Counted from the first letter of the stretch, positions 32,801-41,201 are shown. The stretch is 62,953 nt of DNA from JAVKFF01 sp040226215 (GCA_040226215.1 JAVKFF010000167.1:1-62953); one strand, 5' to 3'. Program-made: numbers and translations. The notes: generated by a model from the sequence alone, not told the origin.

Positions 32801-33295
32801 CAGCAACAGGCGGCGCTCGGTCGGCTTGGCGTTGATCAGCGCGCCGACCCGGCCCTGGCTGACCAGCGCCGGGGAGTTGGCGCCGGAGGAGTTGTCCTGG
32901 AACAGCAGCTGGATGTCGCGGGCGCGAACGGACTTGCCGTTGATGCGGTAGTCCGAGCCGCGCGTCCGTTCGATCCGGCGGCTGACCTCCAGGAATTCTT
33001 CATGGTTGAACTGCGCCGGCGCGGTGCGGTCGGCGTTGTCGAGCTCCAGCACCACCTCGGCCAGGTTTCGCGCCGGCCGGTCGTCGGTGCCGCCGAAGAT
33101 GACGTCGTCCATCTCCGAGCCGCGCATGCGCCGGGCGGAATTCTCGCCCATCACCCAGCGCAGCGCCTCGACGAGGTTCGACTTGCCGCAGCCGTTTGGC
33201 CCGACGATTCCGGTCACCCCGTCGGCGATCACCAGCTCGGTCGGATCGACGAAGGATTTGAAGCCGGTCAGGCGGAGCTTGGCGAACTGGACCAA
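29831..33295 (-). CDS. smc: Chromosome segregation protein SMC
   Basis: This 1154-residue SMC ATPase organises and segregates the chromosome. The N-terminal head has FAKLRLTGFKSFVDP and Walker A GPNGCGKS at residues 32-39. The C-terminal head has the ABC signature LLSGGEQALTAISVL and Walker B/D-loop CVLDEVDAPLDDANVDRF. Between them are two very long coiled coils rich in Ala, Glu and Arg around a central hinge, roughly residues 500-650. Length is normal. Its neighbours (dsbA-like, dciA, mutY) keep an order common in alphaproteobacteria; scpAB are not present. Confidence 0.97.
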   Translation of the reverse strand: MVQFAKLRLTGFKSFVDPTELVIADGVTGIVGPNGCGKSNLVEALRWVMGENSARRMRGSEMDDVIFGGTDDRPARNLAEVVLELDNADRTAPAQFNHEEFLEVSRRIERTRGSDYRINGKSVRARDIQLLFQDNSSGANSPALVSQGRVGALINAKPTERRLLLEEAAGIMGLHSRRHEAELRLKAAEDNLDRLDDVITTMDAQLQGLKKQARQAARYRSISERIRAAEAGVLHLRWVAAKAELVTAREALNAAEEAVRERTLAVSRATTVQSEAAEALPPLRQAEAEAAAGLQRLIIAREGLEEQERQLARAVEEARSQQAQIERDIDRERALAGDAGEALERLAEEEAAIVEAQAGEGPAAEMAERALGDARQQLVDLEADLGEATEAVAHLEAERAALDRQIQALRDRGASIGGRIEQTKREIAELAERIAAVPGIAAAEDAVGEAQSALDRARTSLERAGGERGEAEAAEQNAREILQEVDGAQRGLKAESDGLRALLAGGDDDLFPPLVDAVKVARGFETAFAAALGDAIAAPLDEAAPVHWRTLPAYEDAAPLPAGAEPLARHVKAPAALARRLQHVGLVDGEAEGRRLAPDLAPGQVLISREGGVWRWDGYSAADGTPTAAAARLEQRNRLAELERMLAEGAHKRSEAATAHASAMAALQAAQAAEREARQAQEQALRGLSEAQGEVARRTQSLSQSQARLDAARDLLRSLEEDHVQAKAEGGEAETRLAGLADPAAGRTRLAEARALVAESRTVLAEAQAERDRIGREAAARRERLQAIARERDVWQRRSSGAGERIAELESRHAATRDRLDGLERQPGELADRRGKLAEEIDQATRGRQQAADRLAQAETAKAEADRSLKAAESALAETREARVRADAGVASAKAALDQVVQRIGERIKVRPEGTAALAGIDPEGAPPDPAALESRLERLLGERERIGPVNLRAEQEAEELAQQIAGMVNERDDLIAAIDRLRRGIAQLNREAKERLLGSFETVNTHFQELFVRLFGGGRAHLALTDQEDPLNAGLDIFASPPGKKLQHLSLLSGGEQALTAISVLFAVFMTNPAPICVLDEVDAPLDDANVDRFCSLVEELARDGLTRFLLITHHRMTMARVDRLFGVTMPEKGVSQLVSVDLRQAADIRRTA

Positions 33296-33331
33296 GGTGG
33301 ATCGGGCGGCGGAACCGAGGCCGAACCGGCG

Positions 33332-33964
33332 TCAGACGCGGCCGAGCAGACGGTCGACCAGCTCCTGCCAGTACTCGATCGGCCGGTTGCCGGCATGCAT
33401 CTCGCCGTTCACGATGAAGGACGGCGTCGCCTGCACGTTATAGCGATCGATGCCTTCCTGGCGCTCCTCGACGATGCTCTCCGCCAGCGCGATGTCGTTC
33501 ATGCAGGCGTCGAAATCCGCCTGCGACAAGCCGGCGATGGTGCCGATATTGCCGAGCGCGGCGAGCGGATCCTGCGCCCTCGCCCATTGTGCCTGGGTCT
33601 CGAACAGGGCGCCGACGACGTTGAAGTAGGAATCGCCGCCGATACATTCCGCCATCATGCTGGCACGCAAGGCCAGGCCGTCCAGCGGGAAGTCGCGGAA
33701 CACCATGCGCACTTCGCCGGTGTCGATGAAGCGGGTCTTGAACTCCGGCAGCACGTCGTTGTGGAAGGCCGCGCAATGCGGGCAGGTGAAGGACGCATAC
33801 TCCACCATGGTGACCGGCGCGTCGGGATCGCCGAGAACGAATTCGTCCTCGCCTATCTCGACGTCGAGATCCTGGGCATGCGCCAGACGGGCGAGACGCG
33901 GCCCGCCAAGGCCGATCGCTCCGATTCCGGCTGCGCCTCCAACAATTAGTGTCCTGCGATGCAT
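33332..33964 (-). CDS. DsbA family thiol-disulfide protein
   Basis: This 210-residue exported protein has a thioredoxin fold with the DsbA-type active site Cys61-Pro-His-Cys64 in YASFTCPHCAAFH. The cis-proline loop is VQATPSFIVNGEM. The N-terminus MHRRTLIVGGAAGIGAIGLG is a signal peptide with a weak twin-arginine look; the usual sites for Sec export are also satisfied. It belongs to the DsbA/Com1-like group with a helical insertion, and introduces or shuffles disulfides in the periplasm. It is 36 bases upstream of smc and close to dciA. An unrelated DsbD/ScsB-like protein is 3 kb away. Confidence 0.92.
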   Translation of the reverse strand: MHRRTLIVGGAAGIGAIGLGGPRLARLAHAQDLDVEIGEDEFVLGDPDAPVTMVEYASFTCPHCAAFHNDVLPEFKTRFIDTGEVRMVFRDFPLDGLALRASMMAECIGGDSYFNVVGALFETQAQWARAQDPLAALGNIGTIAGLSQADFDACMNDIALAESIVEERQEGIDRYNVQATPSFIVNGEMHAGNRPIEYWQELVDRLLGRV

Positions 33965-34043
33965 GATGCCTGTCCTTCATACAAGATATTGCGACTATAG
34001 GCGGTCGTCCCGCGGCCTGCCAAGGGGTGGCGAACGCGCCCCG

Positions 34044-34562
34044 TCACCCGTCCTCGCCGGCGTCGCGGTCCGTCTCCGATCGTCGGTAAAGGGAACGCCC
34101 CAACAGGGCCAAACTGTGACGCAGTTCGGGGCTTCCGGCCTCGCCCAGCGCACGCGCGACCTCGCCCTCGATCTCGCGCTCCAGCGCCGCTTCCGCCGCC
34201 GCGCCCAGCGTCGCTTCCGGCCGCCGCCGTTGCGCCGGGTCGGGCAGCCGGTGTGGCGCCTGTACCAGGCGGACCCGCGCGATCAGGGCGTGGCCGACAT
34301 GCCGGTTGATGCGTTCGAGCAGCCGGTCGAGGTCGTGCTGCAGTTCCAGCGCGTCGGCGGGGTCGGTGCGCAGCGTCAACGTGCCTCCCTCGCCCTTGCC
34401 CTTGGGGAAGCTGATTCCGTCCGGCCGCGCCCGGCCGGCAGCCCCTTCCCCGGCCACGGTCGGCCAGTCGCGGATCAGCACGGCGAGCCCCAGCGCCTTG
34501 CGCCCGACCACGCGGGCGGCGAGCGTTCGGGTCAACTGGCCGATCGGTCGCGGGATACTCAT
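34044..34562 (-). CDS. dciA: DUF721 / DciA family protein
   Basis: This 172-residue protein has the DUF721 domain: RTLAARVVGRKALGLAVLIR, DWPTVAGEGAAGRARPDGIS, then LTLRTDPADALELQHDLDRLLERIN. DciA proteins help load the replicative helicase in bacteria without DnaC. The C-terminal half is low-complexity and probably disordered. It is divergent from mutY with a 75-base gap and precedes the dsbA-like and smc genes, an arrangement widely kept in the class. The helicase-loading role is by family and not visible in the sequence. Confidence 0.85.
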   Translation of the reverse strand: MSIPRPIGQLTRTLAARVVGRKALGLAVLIRDWPTVAGEGAAGRARPDGISFPKGKGEGGTLTLRTDPADALELQHDLDRLLERINRHVGHALIARVRLVQAPHRLPDPAQRRRPEATLGAAAEAALEREIEGEVARALGEAGSPELRHSLALLGRSLYRRSETDRDAGEDG

Positions 34563-34637
34563 GGTGCCGCCCCGGCCGACCTGCTAAGCGAAGGGGCTCG
34601 AGACACGCCGCCCACAGCCCGTTTGATGCTCTCGCCG

Positions 34638-35708
34638 ATGTCCATCCGGCCGACCCGCGACACCGTCGTCCCGGCCCTGCTCGCCTGGTACGACCGGCAC
34701 CGGCGCGCCCTGCCTTGGCGGGCGGCGCCGGGCGCGCGGCCGGATGCGTATCGGGTCTGGCTCAGCGAGATCATGTTGCAGCAAACCACGGTGGCGACGG
34801 TCGGTCCCTATTTTCGCGCGTTCATCACGCGTTGGCCATCGGTTCGTGATCTCGCCGCCGCGGACCGGGAGGACGTGCTGCGCGCCTGGGCCGGCCTCGG
34901 CTACTACGCGCGGGCGCGCAATCTGCATGCCTGCGCCCGCGCCGTCGCCGAGACGTGCGGCGGCGTCTTCCCCGACACCGAGCAGGCGCTGCTGGCCCTG
35001 CCCGGTATCGGCGCCTACACCGCGGCGGCGATCGCCGCCATCGCCTTCGACCGGCCTGCGACGGTGGTGGACGGCAATGTCGAACGCGTCGTCGCCCGTC
35101 TGTTCGCGCTCTCCGACCCGCTGCCCGACGTCAAGCCGGCGATCCGCGCGGCCGCCGCGACACTGACACCCGCCACGCGTCCCGGCGATTTCGCCCAGGC
35201 GATGATGGATCTGGGCGCCACCATCTGCACGCCACGCCAACCGAAATGTCTCGCCTGCCCCGTCGCCGGCGCCTGCCACGCGCGCATGGCCGGCAGCGCC
35301 GCCGATCTGCCCCGGAGGCGGGCCAAGACGGCCAAGCCGGTGCGCCGCGCGGTGATCTTCGTGATCGGCGATGGCAGCGGCGCCGTCCTGGTCCGCTCGC
35401 GGCCCGATGAGGGCCTGCTGGGTGGCATGACCGAATTTCCGAGCACGCCGTGGGCGGCCGCCGACCCGCCCCCGCTCGCATCGGCCGCAAGGCACGCACC
35501 GGTGGCGGCGGCGTGGCGGGAGACGCCGGGCGTGGTGCGCCACGTCTTCACCCATTTCGCCCTGGAACTGACCGTCGTGCTCGGCCGCAGCCATGAGGTC
35601 GCCGCACCGCCCGGCCACCGCTGGATCCCCCTCGACCAGCTCGGAAGCGAGGCGCTGCCGACCGTCATGGCCAAGGTTGCCCGCCACGCCCAGAAGCACG
35701 GGGAGTGA
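34638..35708 (+). CDS. mutY: A/G-specific adenine DNA glycosylase
   Basis: This 356-residue enzyme removes adenine mispaired with 8-oxoguanine. The catalytic region has SEIMLQQTTVATV (Glu), the helix-hairpin-helix ALPGIGAYTAAAIAAIAF and the catalytic Asp in VVDGNVERVVARLF. The 4Fe-4S ligands are Cys-x6-Cys-x2-Cys-x5-Cys in CTPRQPKCLACPVAGAC. A C-terminal Nudix-like domain (VLVRSRPDEGLLGGMTEFP, HVFTHFALELTV) reads 8-oxoG. ATG 34638 starts MSIRPTRDTV; an in-frame ATG 12 bases earlier is possible. Neither has a clear ribosome site. Confidence 0.95.
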   Translation: MSIRPTRDTVVPALLAWYDRHRRALPWRAAPGARPDAYRVWLSEIMLQQTTVATVGPYFRAFITRWPSVRDLAAADREDVLRAWAGLGYYARARNLHACARAVAETCGGVFPDTEQALLALPGIGAYTAAAIAAIAFDRPATVVDGNVERVVARLFALSDPLPDVKPAIRAAAATLTPATRPGDFAQAMMDLGATICTPRQPKCLACPVAGACHARMAGSAADLPRRRAKTAKPVRRAVIFVIGDGSGAVLVRSRPDEGLLGGMTEFPSTPWAAADPPPLASAARHAPVAAAWRETPGVVRHVFTHFALELTVVLGRSHEVAAPPGHRWIPLDQLGSEALPTVMAKVARHAQKHGE

Positions 35709-35743
35709 AGACCTTCGGGCCATTGAAACGTGGCGATCTGCCC

Positions 35744-35827
35744 TGTCATCCCCGCGAAAGCGGGGACCCAGGCCGGCAGTGCAGGCGGCACCGTCTCCTC
35801 GATCCCCAATCGAGTTGGGGGTGACAA
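35744..35827. repeat. 84-bp direct repeat, copy 1
   Basis: The unit begins TGTCATCCCCGCGAAAGCGG and ends GTTGGGGGTGACAA, so the termini are also inverted (TGTCATCCCC / GGGGTGACA). Copy 2 at 35875-35958 differs at only a few positions. It lies between convergent mutY and the peroxiredoxin gene. Confidence 0.8.
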
Positions 35828-35874
35828 CGGAGAGTGGACACGGCCCGGTAATCCGTTGAATTAATCAACCTTCT

Positions 35875-35958
35875 TGTCATCCCCGCGAAAGCGGGGATCC
35901 AGGCCGGCAGTGCAGGCGGCACCGTCTCCTGGATCCCCAATCGAGTCGGGGATGACAA
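35875..35958. repeat. 84-bp direct repeat, copy 2
   Basis: This copy is nearly identical to 35744-35827 with a 47-base AT-richer spacer between the two. The ATCCCCGCGAAAGCGGGGAT core forms a strong hairpin and may end transcription from both sides. Confidence 0.8.
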
Positions 35959-36010
35959 GGGTGGCTGCAATTGCGCCAAGAAGCCGGATCGCGACTCCGG
36001 CCGCTGCGTC

Positions 36011-36493
36011 CTACAGCCGCCCCAGGACGTACTCCGCGCTCGACACCTGGAAGGCGCCCGGCTCCTCGACCAGCACCTCGGTGACCACACCGTCGTCGAC
36101 GATCAGCGCGAAGCGCCGGGAGCGGGTGCCCAGGCCGTTGGCCGAGGCGTCCATCTCCAGGCCCAGCGCCTTGGCGAAGACAGCGGAACCGTCCGGGATC
36201 ATCTCGACCTTGCCCTCTGCGCCCTGGTCCTTGGCCCAGGCCTTCATCACGAAGGGATCGTTGACGGAAAGGCAGTAGACCGCGTCGACGCCCTTGGCGC
36301 GCAGCTGGTCGATATTGTTGACGAAGCCCGGCATATGCTTGGCCGAGCAGGTCGGCGTGAAGGCGCCGGGGACGGAGAACAGGACCGCCTTCTTGCCGGC
36401 GAACAGCGCGGCGGTATCGAATTCCTCCATGCCGTCCGGGCCGAGGCGCCGCAGCGTCACCGATGGGATGTTGTCACCGACCTGGATGGCCAT
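36011..36493 (-). CDS. Peroxiredoxin, Prx5 type
   Basis: This 160-residue peroxiredoxin reduces hydroperoxides using a peroxidatic cysteine, Cys49 in FSVPGAFTPTCSAKHMPGF. LSVNDPFVMKAWAKDQG and NGLGTRSRRFALIVDDGVV are group signatures. The ATG at 36493 has GAGG nine bases upstream; a GTG three codons earlier is less likely. It probably accepts electrons from glutathione/glutaredoxin, and gshA is in this window. It is downstream of the DsbD/ScsB-like gene in the same direction with about 80 bases between. Confidence 0.93.
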   Translation of the reverse strand: MAIQVGDNIPSVTLRRLGPDGMEEFDTAALFAGKKAVLFSVPGAFTPTCSAKHMPGFVNNIDQLRAKGVDAVYCLSVNDPFVMKAWAKDQGAEGKVEMIPDGSAVFAKALGLEMDASANGLGTRSRRFALIVDDGVVTEVLVEEPGAFQVSSAEYVLGRL

Positions 36494-36574
36494 CTCGATC
36501 ACCTCGCTGATTGGTCGTGGGGGTCGGGCGGCGGGGAGTGCCGTCCGTGCATTGCCAAACCGAATGTGGCGCGC

Positions 36575-38743
36575 TCAGCCGCCGCGGTCCAGCCCGGCAT
36601 CGGCAAGGACCGTCGCATCGAGACCAGCCGCCTCCAGCGCCTCGACCACGGCCGCGCGGCTCAGCAGCTCGGGCAGGGCGATGCCGTCGGGCGCGGCCGG
36701 TCCGTAGACGATGTTGAAGGGAATGCCGTAGCGGCCGTGCCGGGCGAGATAGGCGGCGATCGCGTCGTCGGGCCGGGTCCAGTCGGCCTGCATCGGCACA
36801 ACGTTGTCGCCGGCCAGCAGACTCGCCACCGGCTCGACGTCGAGGACCAGCGACTTGTTGGCGAGGCAGGTGATGCACCAGTCGGCGGTGACGTCGACCA
36901 GGACCACCTCCCCCGCCGCCACGCGCGTCGCGATCGCCTGCTCGTCGAAGGCCACCCAGCCGGTCGGGTCGGCTGTGGCGGCCGCCTGGTCGCGGGGCAG
37001 TGTCGCCGGCAGCACGAAGGCAGCCATAGCGACCGCCGCGACCGTACCGGCCAGCACGAGACGCGAGCCCCCGGCGGCCAGACGGCGCAGCCAGAGAACC
37101 GCCAGGATCACCACCATGAGCCCGCCAACGAGGCTGGCGGCAAGGCTGGAGACCTGCGCGGCGAGCACCGTGAGCAGCCAGGCGGCCGTTCCCGCCAGCG
37201 CCAGGGCCAGCAGCCGCTTCACCCAAATCATCCAGGCGCCCGGGCGCGGCAGCCGGCGTGCCACGGAGGGAAACACGGCGACCAGCACATAGGGCGCGGC
37301 AAGCCCGAGACCCATGGCCGCGAAGATCGTGACGATGGCGGCGCTGCCCTGGCTGAAGGCGAAGCCCAGCGCGGTGCCGACGAAGGGCGCGGAGCAGGGC
37401 GTGGCGAGCAGCGTGGCGAACATGCCGGTGCCAAAATCGCCCGCCAGCGTGCCGCCATTGCCGACCCGCGCCGCCCGGTCGCCGACCACGCCCGGCAGGC
37501 GGATCTCGAACAGGCCCGCCATGTTGGCGGTGAACAGGGTCAGCAGCACCACCATGAAGACGAGGAACAGAGGCTGCTGGAACTGCACACCCCAGGCCAC
37601 CGTCGCGCCCAGCGACCGGGCGCCGATCGCGGCACCGGCCAGCAGCAGGAAGGAAAAGACGATGCCGGCCGCCGAGGCCACGAAGCCGCGGCGGATCGCC
37701 GCCCGGTCCGACCGGCCGTGGTTCAGCACGCCGAACAGCTTGATCGACAGCACCGGCAGCACGCAGGGCATGACGTTGAGGATCAGGCCGCCGAGAAAGG
37801 CGGTGAGCAGGATGGCCCAGGTGACGGCCGGACCGCCGGCGGCGGGTGCCGCCGCAGGGCTGCCGGCGCCGCCCGCCGCGCCGATCACCGCCTGGAACTC
37901 CGCCGCCCGGTTGCCGTCCGCGATGGTGACCGTCGCCTCCGCCCCGTCGAGCGGTCCCGGCTGGCTTGGCATCTGGCTTGCCGGAATGGTGGCGACGAGC
38001 CGGCGGCCATCCTCCGACAGCGCCACGTCGGGCGCGCCGAAGGCCCAGAAAGGCTGGAACTCGACGAAGACATCCGGAGCGGCCAGCGGCTCGCGCGCCG
38101 TCGCCTCCAGGCGCAGCGCCGGCACCGTCTCGCCGTCGATCACCGTCTCGGTCGAGACCAGGCGTTCCAGTGCGAGGCCCGACGCACCACCGGCATCCGG
38201 CACGATCGAGCGGTAGCGGTTGATCAGGTTGGCGGTCCGGCCGTCTGGCGCGCCCGGGCCCTCGCCCAGCGCCAGCCCGAGCGTGCCGATCGCCGGTACG
38301 CAGATATCCGAGCACACCAGCAGATTGGTTTCGGCTGTGGCCCGCAGCGGGGCACCCGGCTCCGCCACCGCGATGTCGATCGGGAAGACGACCTCGCTCT
38401 CATAGCCGTAGGTATCGAGACCGAACAGCGAGAAGCGGTGCGGCACCGGATAGAGGAGTTCGGTGTCGGCGACGTTCTGCGATCCGGCGAAGTCGAGGCT
38501 CGGCGGCAGGCCCGCGTCGCCCGGCGAGCGCCAATAGGTCTTCCAACCGTCGGGCAGCACCACGTGCAGCCCCGCGGGGACCGTCTCGAGATTGCCGACA
38601 TCGTCGACGGCGGAGACGAGCCGCATGGAGACGAAGACGTTCGGCCCCAGTTCGACATCCACCCAGTCGCCCGTCGCCGCCGGGGTGCCCGAGGCGGCGA
38701 CAAGGGCGACAAGCCCGGCCATGACTGCGATAATGCGGCGCAC
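36575..38743 (-). CDS. DsbD/ScsB-like thiol:disulfide interchange protein
   Basis: This roughly 722-residue inner-membrane protein carries electrons from cytoplasmic thioredoxin to the periplasm. In order it has a signal peptide, a periplasmic immunoglobulin-like domain with a Cys pair (NLLVCSDICVPA), and an eight-helix membrane domain with Cys in LNVMPCVLPVLSIK and TPCSAPFVGTALG. A C-terminal thioredoxin-like domain has VDVTADWCITCLANK. The large N-terminal domain is the ScsB rather than the short DsbD type. GTG 38743 is taken as start because AGAGGGAATT precedes it; a TTG at 38779 is the only alternative upstream. The adjacent peroxiredoxin may be a physiological partner. Confidence 0.92.
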   Translation of the reverse strand: MRRIIAVMAGLVALVAASGTPAATGDWVDVELGPNVFVSMRLVSAVDDVGNLETVPAGLHVVLPDGWKTYWRSPGDAGLPPSLDFAGSQNVADTELLYPVPHRFSLFGLDTYGYESEVVFPIDIAVAEPGAPLRATAETNLLVCSDICVPAIGTLGLALGEGPGAPDGRTANLINRYRSIVPDAGGASGLALERLVSTETVIDGETVPALRLEATAREPLAAPDVFVEFQPFWAFGAPDVALSEDGRRLVATIPASQMPSQPGPLDGAEATVTIADGNRAAEFQAVIGAAGGAGSPAAAPAAGGPAVTWAILLTAFLGGLILNVMPCVLPVLSIKLFGVLNHGRSDRAAIRRGFVASAAGIVFSFLLLAGAAIGARSLGATVAWGVQFQQPLFLVFMVVLLTLFTANMAGLFEIRLPGVVGDRAARVGNGGTLAGDFGTGMFATLLATPCSAPFVGTALGFAFSQGSAAIVTIFAAMGLGLAAPYVLVAVFPSVARRLPRPGAWMIWVKRLLALALAGTAAWLLTVLAAQVSSLAASLVGGLMVVILAVLWLRRLAAGGSRLVLAGTVAAVAMAAFVLPATLPRDQAAATADPTGWVAFDEQAIATRVAAGEVVLVDVTADWCITCLANKSLVLDVEPVASLLAGDNVVPMQADWTRPDDAIAAYLARHGRYGIPFNIVYGPAAPDGIALPELLSRAAVVEALEAAGLDATVLADAGLDRGG

Positions 38744-38932
38744 AATTCCCTCTTGCGGACCCGGCGGACCTGACAACAATGTTCGGGTGATTATATTGGG
38801 AGAGTGTGGCGCGCAAGCCGGTCACAAATATGTCAGCCTGTGCCGACAAGATGACGCGGTCCCGTCGATGACGGCTCATGGACCAGGGAACGCGACCGGC
38901 GCGGCGGCGTTGAGGTTGGAAAGAAAGGGCGA

Positions 38933-39574
38933 TTGGACCCCAGGAACGTGGCGGATTTCGAGAGCACATTCACAGGCAGAGGCAGCATCAACGGCGGTCA
39001 CCGCGACGACGGCTACCTGACCGGCCAGTTCCTCATCGCCATGCCGTCCATGGAGGACGGCCGGTTCTCCAAGACCGTGATCTACATGTGCGCCCATTCG
39101 GACGACGGCGCCATGGGCCTGGTGATCAACAAGCGCATGCCCTCGCTGGAGGCGAGCGACCTTCTCGAGCAGCTCGGCATCGACGATCCCAGCCGACCCG
39201 ACGCGCTGCACATCCATTTCGGCGGACCGGTGGAGAGCGGACGCGGCTTCGTGCTGCACTCGGCCGATTTCGTGCGCGAGGGTTCGCTGATCGTCGACGA
39301 GGCGCTGGCCGACGGCGTGGCGCTGACGGCGACGCTCGATATCCTGCGCGCCATCGCCGACGGCCGCGGACCGCGCGACCACATCCTGGCGCTCGGCTAC
39401 GCCGGCTGGGGGCCGGGCCAGCTCGACGAGGAGATACAGTCGAACGGCTGGCTGCACGTGGAGGCCGACCCCGCCATCCTGTTCGACCGGGATCTGTCGA
39501 CGAAGTGGGAGCGCGCGATCGGCAAGCTCGGCTTCGACCCGGCCCACCTCACCACCCATTCCGGCCACGCCTGA
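38933..39574 (+). CDS. YqgE/AlgH family protein (UPF0301)
   Basis: This 213-residue protein has the family core FLIAMPSMEDGRFSKTVIYM, then GAMGLVINK, FGGPVESGRGFVLHS and GYAGWGPGQLDEEI. The function of the family is not settled, although homologues are called transcriptional regulators of alginate in Pseudomonas. The TTG at 38933 follows GAAAGGG; a GTG at 38948 is another candidate. It is divergent from the ScsB-like gene and followed by a large palindrome. Confidence 0.9.
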   Translation: MDPRNVADFESTFTGRGSINGGHRDDGYLTGQFLIAMPSMEDGRFSKTVIYMCAHSDDGAMGLVINKRMPSLEASDLLEQLGIDDPSRPDALHIHFGGPVESGRGFVLHSADFVREGSLIVDEALADGVALTATLDILRAIADGRGPRDHILALGYAGWGPGQLDEEIQSNGWLHVEADPAILFDRDLSTKWERAIGKLGFDPAHLTTHSGHA

Positions 39575-39583
39575 GCCCACCGC

Positions 39584-39786
39584 GGCGTCGACGCCGGCGA
39601 CGACGGGCGGGAGATCCCGGATCTCGCTGACGCTCGTCCGGGACGACGGACCATTTTTCTGTTCTCACGGGGGCTGTCCCGGCCGCCGCGAAGCTGCGCC
39701 GTGGCATGCCTTCCCACCATCGTCATCCCGGCCGGAGCGAAACGGAGAGCCGGGATCTCCCAGACGTCATCGCCGCCATCGACGCC
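39584..39786. repeat. Large imperfect palindromic intergenic repeat, copy 3
   Basis: The ends GGCGTCGA (39584-39591) and TCGACGCC (39779-39786) are complementary. Inside, GGGAGATCCCGG pairs with CCGGGATCTCCC. This copy is longer than the other two because the centre has extra sequence. It separates convergent algH-like and lysE-like genes. Confidence 0.65.
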
Positions 39787-39860
39787 AGGTGGTGCCTGCC
39801 CCCTGGAGCGGATCATACCTTGACGGAGCCGAGGCCGGCTCCGTCATGCCGTGATCCTGT

Positions 39861-40478
39861 CTAGCGCGAGCTCACCGCCACCGTGGCGCCGGCGCCGATC
39901 AGCAGCGTGCCGCCGACCCGGTTGACGGTGCCGACGACGCGTGGGTTGCGCACCAGGCGGCCGGCACGGGCGGCGGCGAAGGCGTAGACCAGCACATTGG
40001 CGAAGGCGAGGCCGACGAAGGTCGCCTCGAGGATTATCACCTGCACCAGGAAGTTACCGGCGGGGTCGATGAACTGCGGCACGAAGGCCAGGAAGAAGGT
40101 CAGGCCCTTCGGGTTGAGCGTGGTGACCAGCCAGGCGTGACCCAGCATCCGCCGGGCCGGCGTGGCGGTGGTCCGGGCTCGTGCGTCGAGTCTGGAACCG
40201 GCCCGCCACAGGCTGATGCCGAGCCAGACAAGATAGGCGGCACCGATCCATTTCAGGGCGGTGAACAGGGTCGCCGAGGTGGCGAGCAGCGCCCCGAGCC
40301 CCACCATGGACAAGGTCATCGCGGTGAAATCGCCCAGCGCCACGCCGCAGGCCATGGGAAAGGCCGTCCGCCAGCCCTGGCCGAGTCCGTAGGAGACAAC
40401 GAGCAGGATGGTCGGGCCGGGGATCAGCAGCACGACCAAGGAGGCCAAGGCGAAGGCCAGCCACAGTTCGAGAAGCAT
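39861..40478 (-). CDS. LysE/RhtB family amino acid exporter
   Basis: This 205-residue inner-membrane exporter has the family pattern VVLLIPGPTILLVVSYGLGQG, then GVALGDFTAMTLSMVGLGAL, IGAAYLVWLGISLWR and TTLNPKGLTFFLAFVPQFI. About six hydrophobic segments are visible. Family members export lysine, homoserine or threonine; the nearby thrC does not prove a substrate. It follows the GNAT gene on the same strand with a gap of about 36 bases. Confidence 0.92.
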   Translation of the reverse strand: MLLELWLAFALASLVVLLIPGPTILLVVSYGLGQGWRTAFPMACGVALGDFTAMTLSMVGLGALLATSATLFTALKWIGAAYLVWLGISLWRAGSRLDARARTTATPARRMLGHAWLVTTLNPKGLTFFLAFVPQFIDPAGNFLVQVIILEATFVGLAFANVLVYAFAAARAGRLVRNPRVVGTVNRVGGTLLIGAGATVAVSSR

Positions 40479-40514
40479 GGTGGTTGTCCTGGGTGTCGGC
40501 TGGACCGATGGCGC

Positions 40515-41201
40515 TCAGTCGTCGCCGGTGCTGATCACCGGGTGCGGCTGATCGAAGCGGTCGAAATCCTCGCGCACCAGGCCGAACAGGACATGGTCCT
40601 GCCACTGCCCGTTGATGCGCAGATAGTTGCGGGCGAAGCCTTCCTCGCTGAAGCCGACGCGCGTCAGCAGGCGCTGGCTCGGCTCGTTGTGCGGCAGACA
40701 GGCGGCCTCGATCCGGTGCAGGCCGATCTGGCGGAAGCCGAAGGTCAGCACGGCCTTCACCGCCTCGGTCATGATGCCGCGGTTGGCGAAGGCCTCGCCC
40801 ACCCAGTAGCCGAGCGAGGCGACCTGGGCGACGCCGCGACGCACGGCGGTCAGGTTCACCCCGCCCATCAGGTCTTCCGTGGAGCGGTCGAAGATCAGCA
40901 GGGCGTAACCGCGGTCGGCGCGCCAGTCGGCGATCTGCCGGCGCAGGCGGCGCATGAAGGTGCGGCGCGAGAAGGCGTCGGTCGGCCAGGTCGGCTCCCA
41001 CGGCGTCAGGAAGGCGCGGCTGGTCTGGCGGATGCCGGCCCAGGCCTTCCAGTCCTTCATGCGTGGCGGGCGAAGGTAGAGGCGCTGGGTGTCGAGGCGC
41101 AGTTGGGGCGCCGTCACCATGCCGGCGCGCAGAAGCCCGATCAGCCGGTCCTTGGCGTCGGGAAGAACGGCATCAGCCCAGTCGCGCCGCGATCCGATCA
41201 T
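40515..41201 (-). CDS. GNAT acetyltransferase, RimJ/RimL type
   Basis: This 228-residue N-acetyltransferase has a RimJ-like domain: RLYLRPPRMKDWKAWAGIR, VNLTAVRRGVAQVASLGYWV, then GIMTEAVKAVLTFGFRQIGLHR and NEPSQRLLTRVGF. Such enzymes acetylate ribosomal or other protein N-termini or small amines. ATG 41201 has GGAG nine bases upstream and lies inside the M16 peptidase 3' end, overlapping by 29 bases. The peptidase-acetyltransferase pair is frequent in alphaproteobacteria. Confidence 0.9.
   Translation of the reverse strand: MIGSRRDWADAVLPDAKDRLIGLLRAGMVTAPQLRLDTQRLYLRPPRMKDWKAWAGIRQTSRAFLTPWEPTWPTDAFSRRTFMRRLRRQIADWRADRGYALLIFDRSTEDLMGGVNLTAVRRGVAQVASLGYWVGEAFANRGIMTEAVKAVLTFGFRQIGLHRIEAACLPHNEPSQRLLTRVGFSEEGFARNYLRINGQWQDHVLFGLVREDFDRFDQPHPVISTGDD

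Noticed and set aside
33657..34637. An N-terminal extension of MutY reaching back over dciA and dsbA-like genes.
   Set aside because: The frame is open for over 300 codons upstream, but those residues are antisense to two recognised genes and unlike any MutY.
35744..35958. A CRISPR array.
   Set aside because: Only two units, each 84 bp with internal symmetry, and no cas genes. It is a direct repeat pair.
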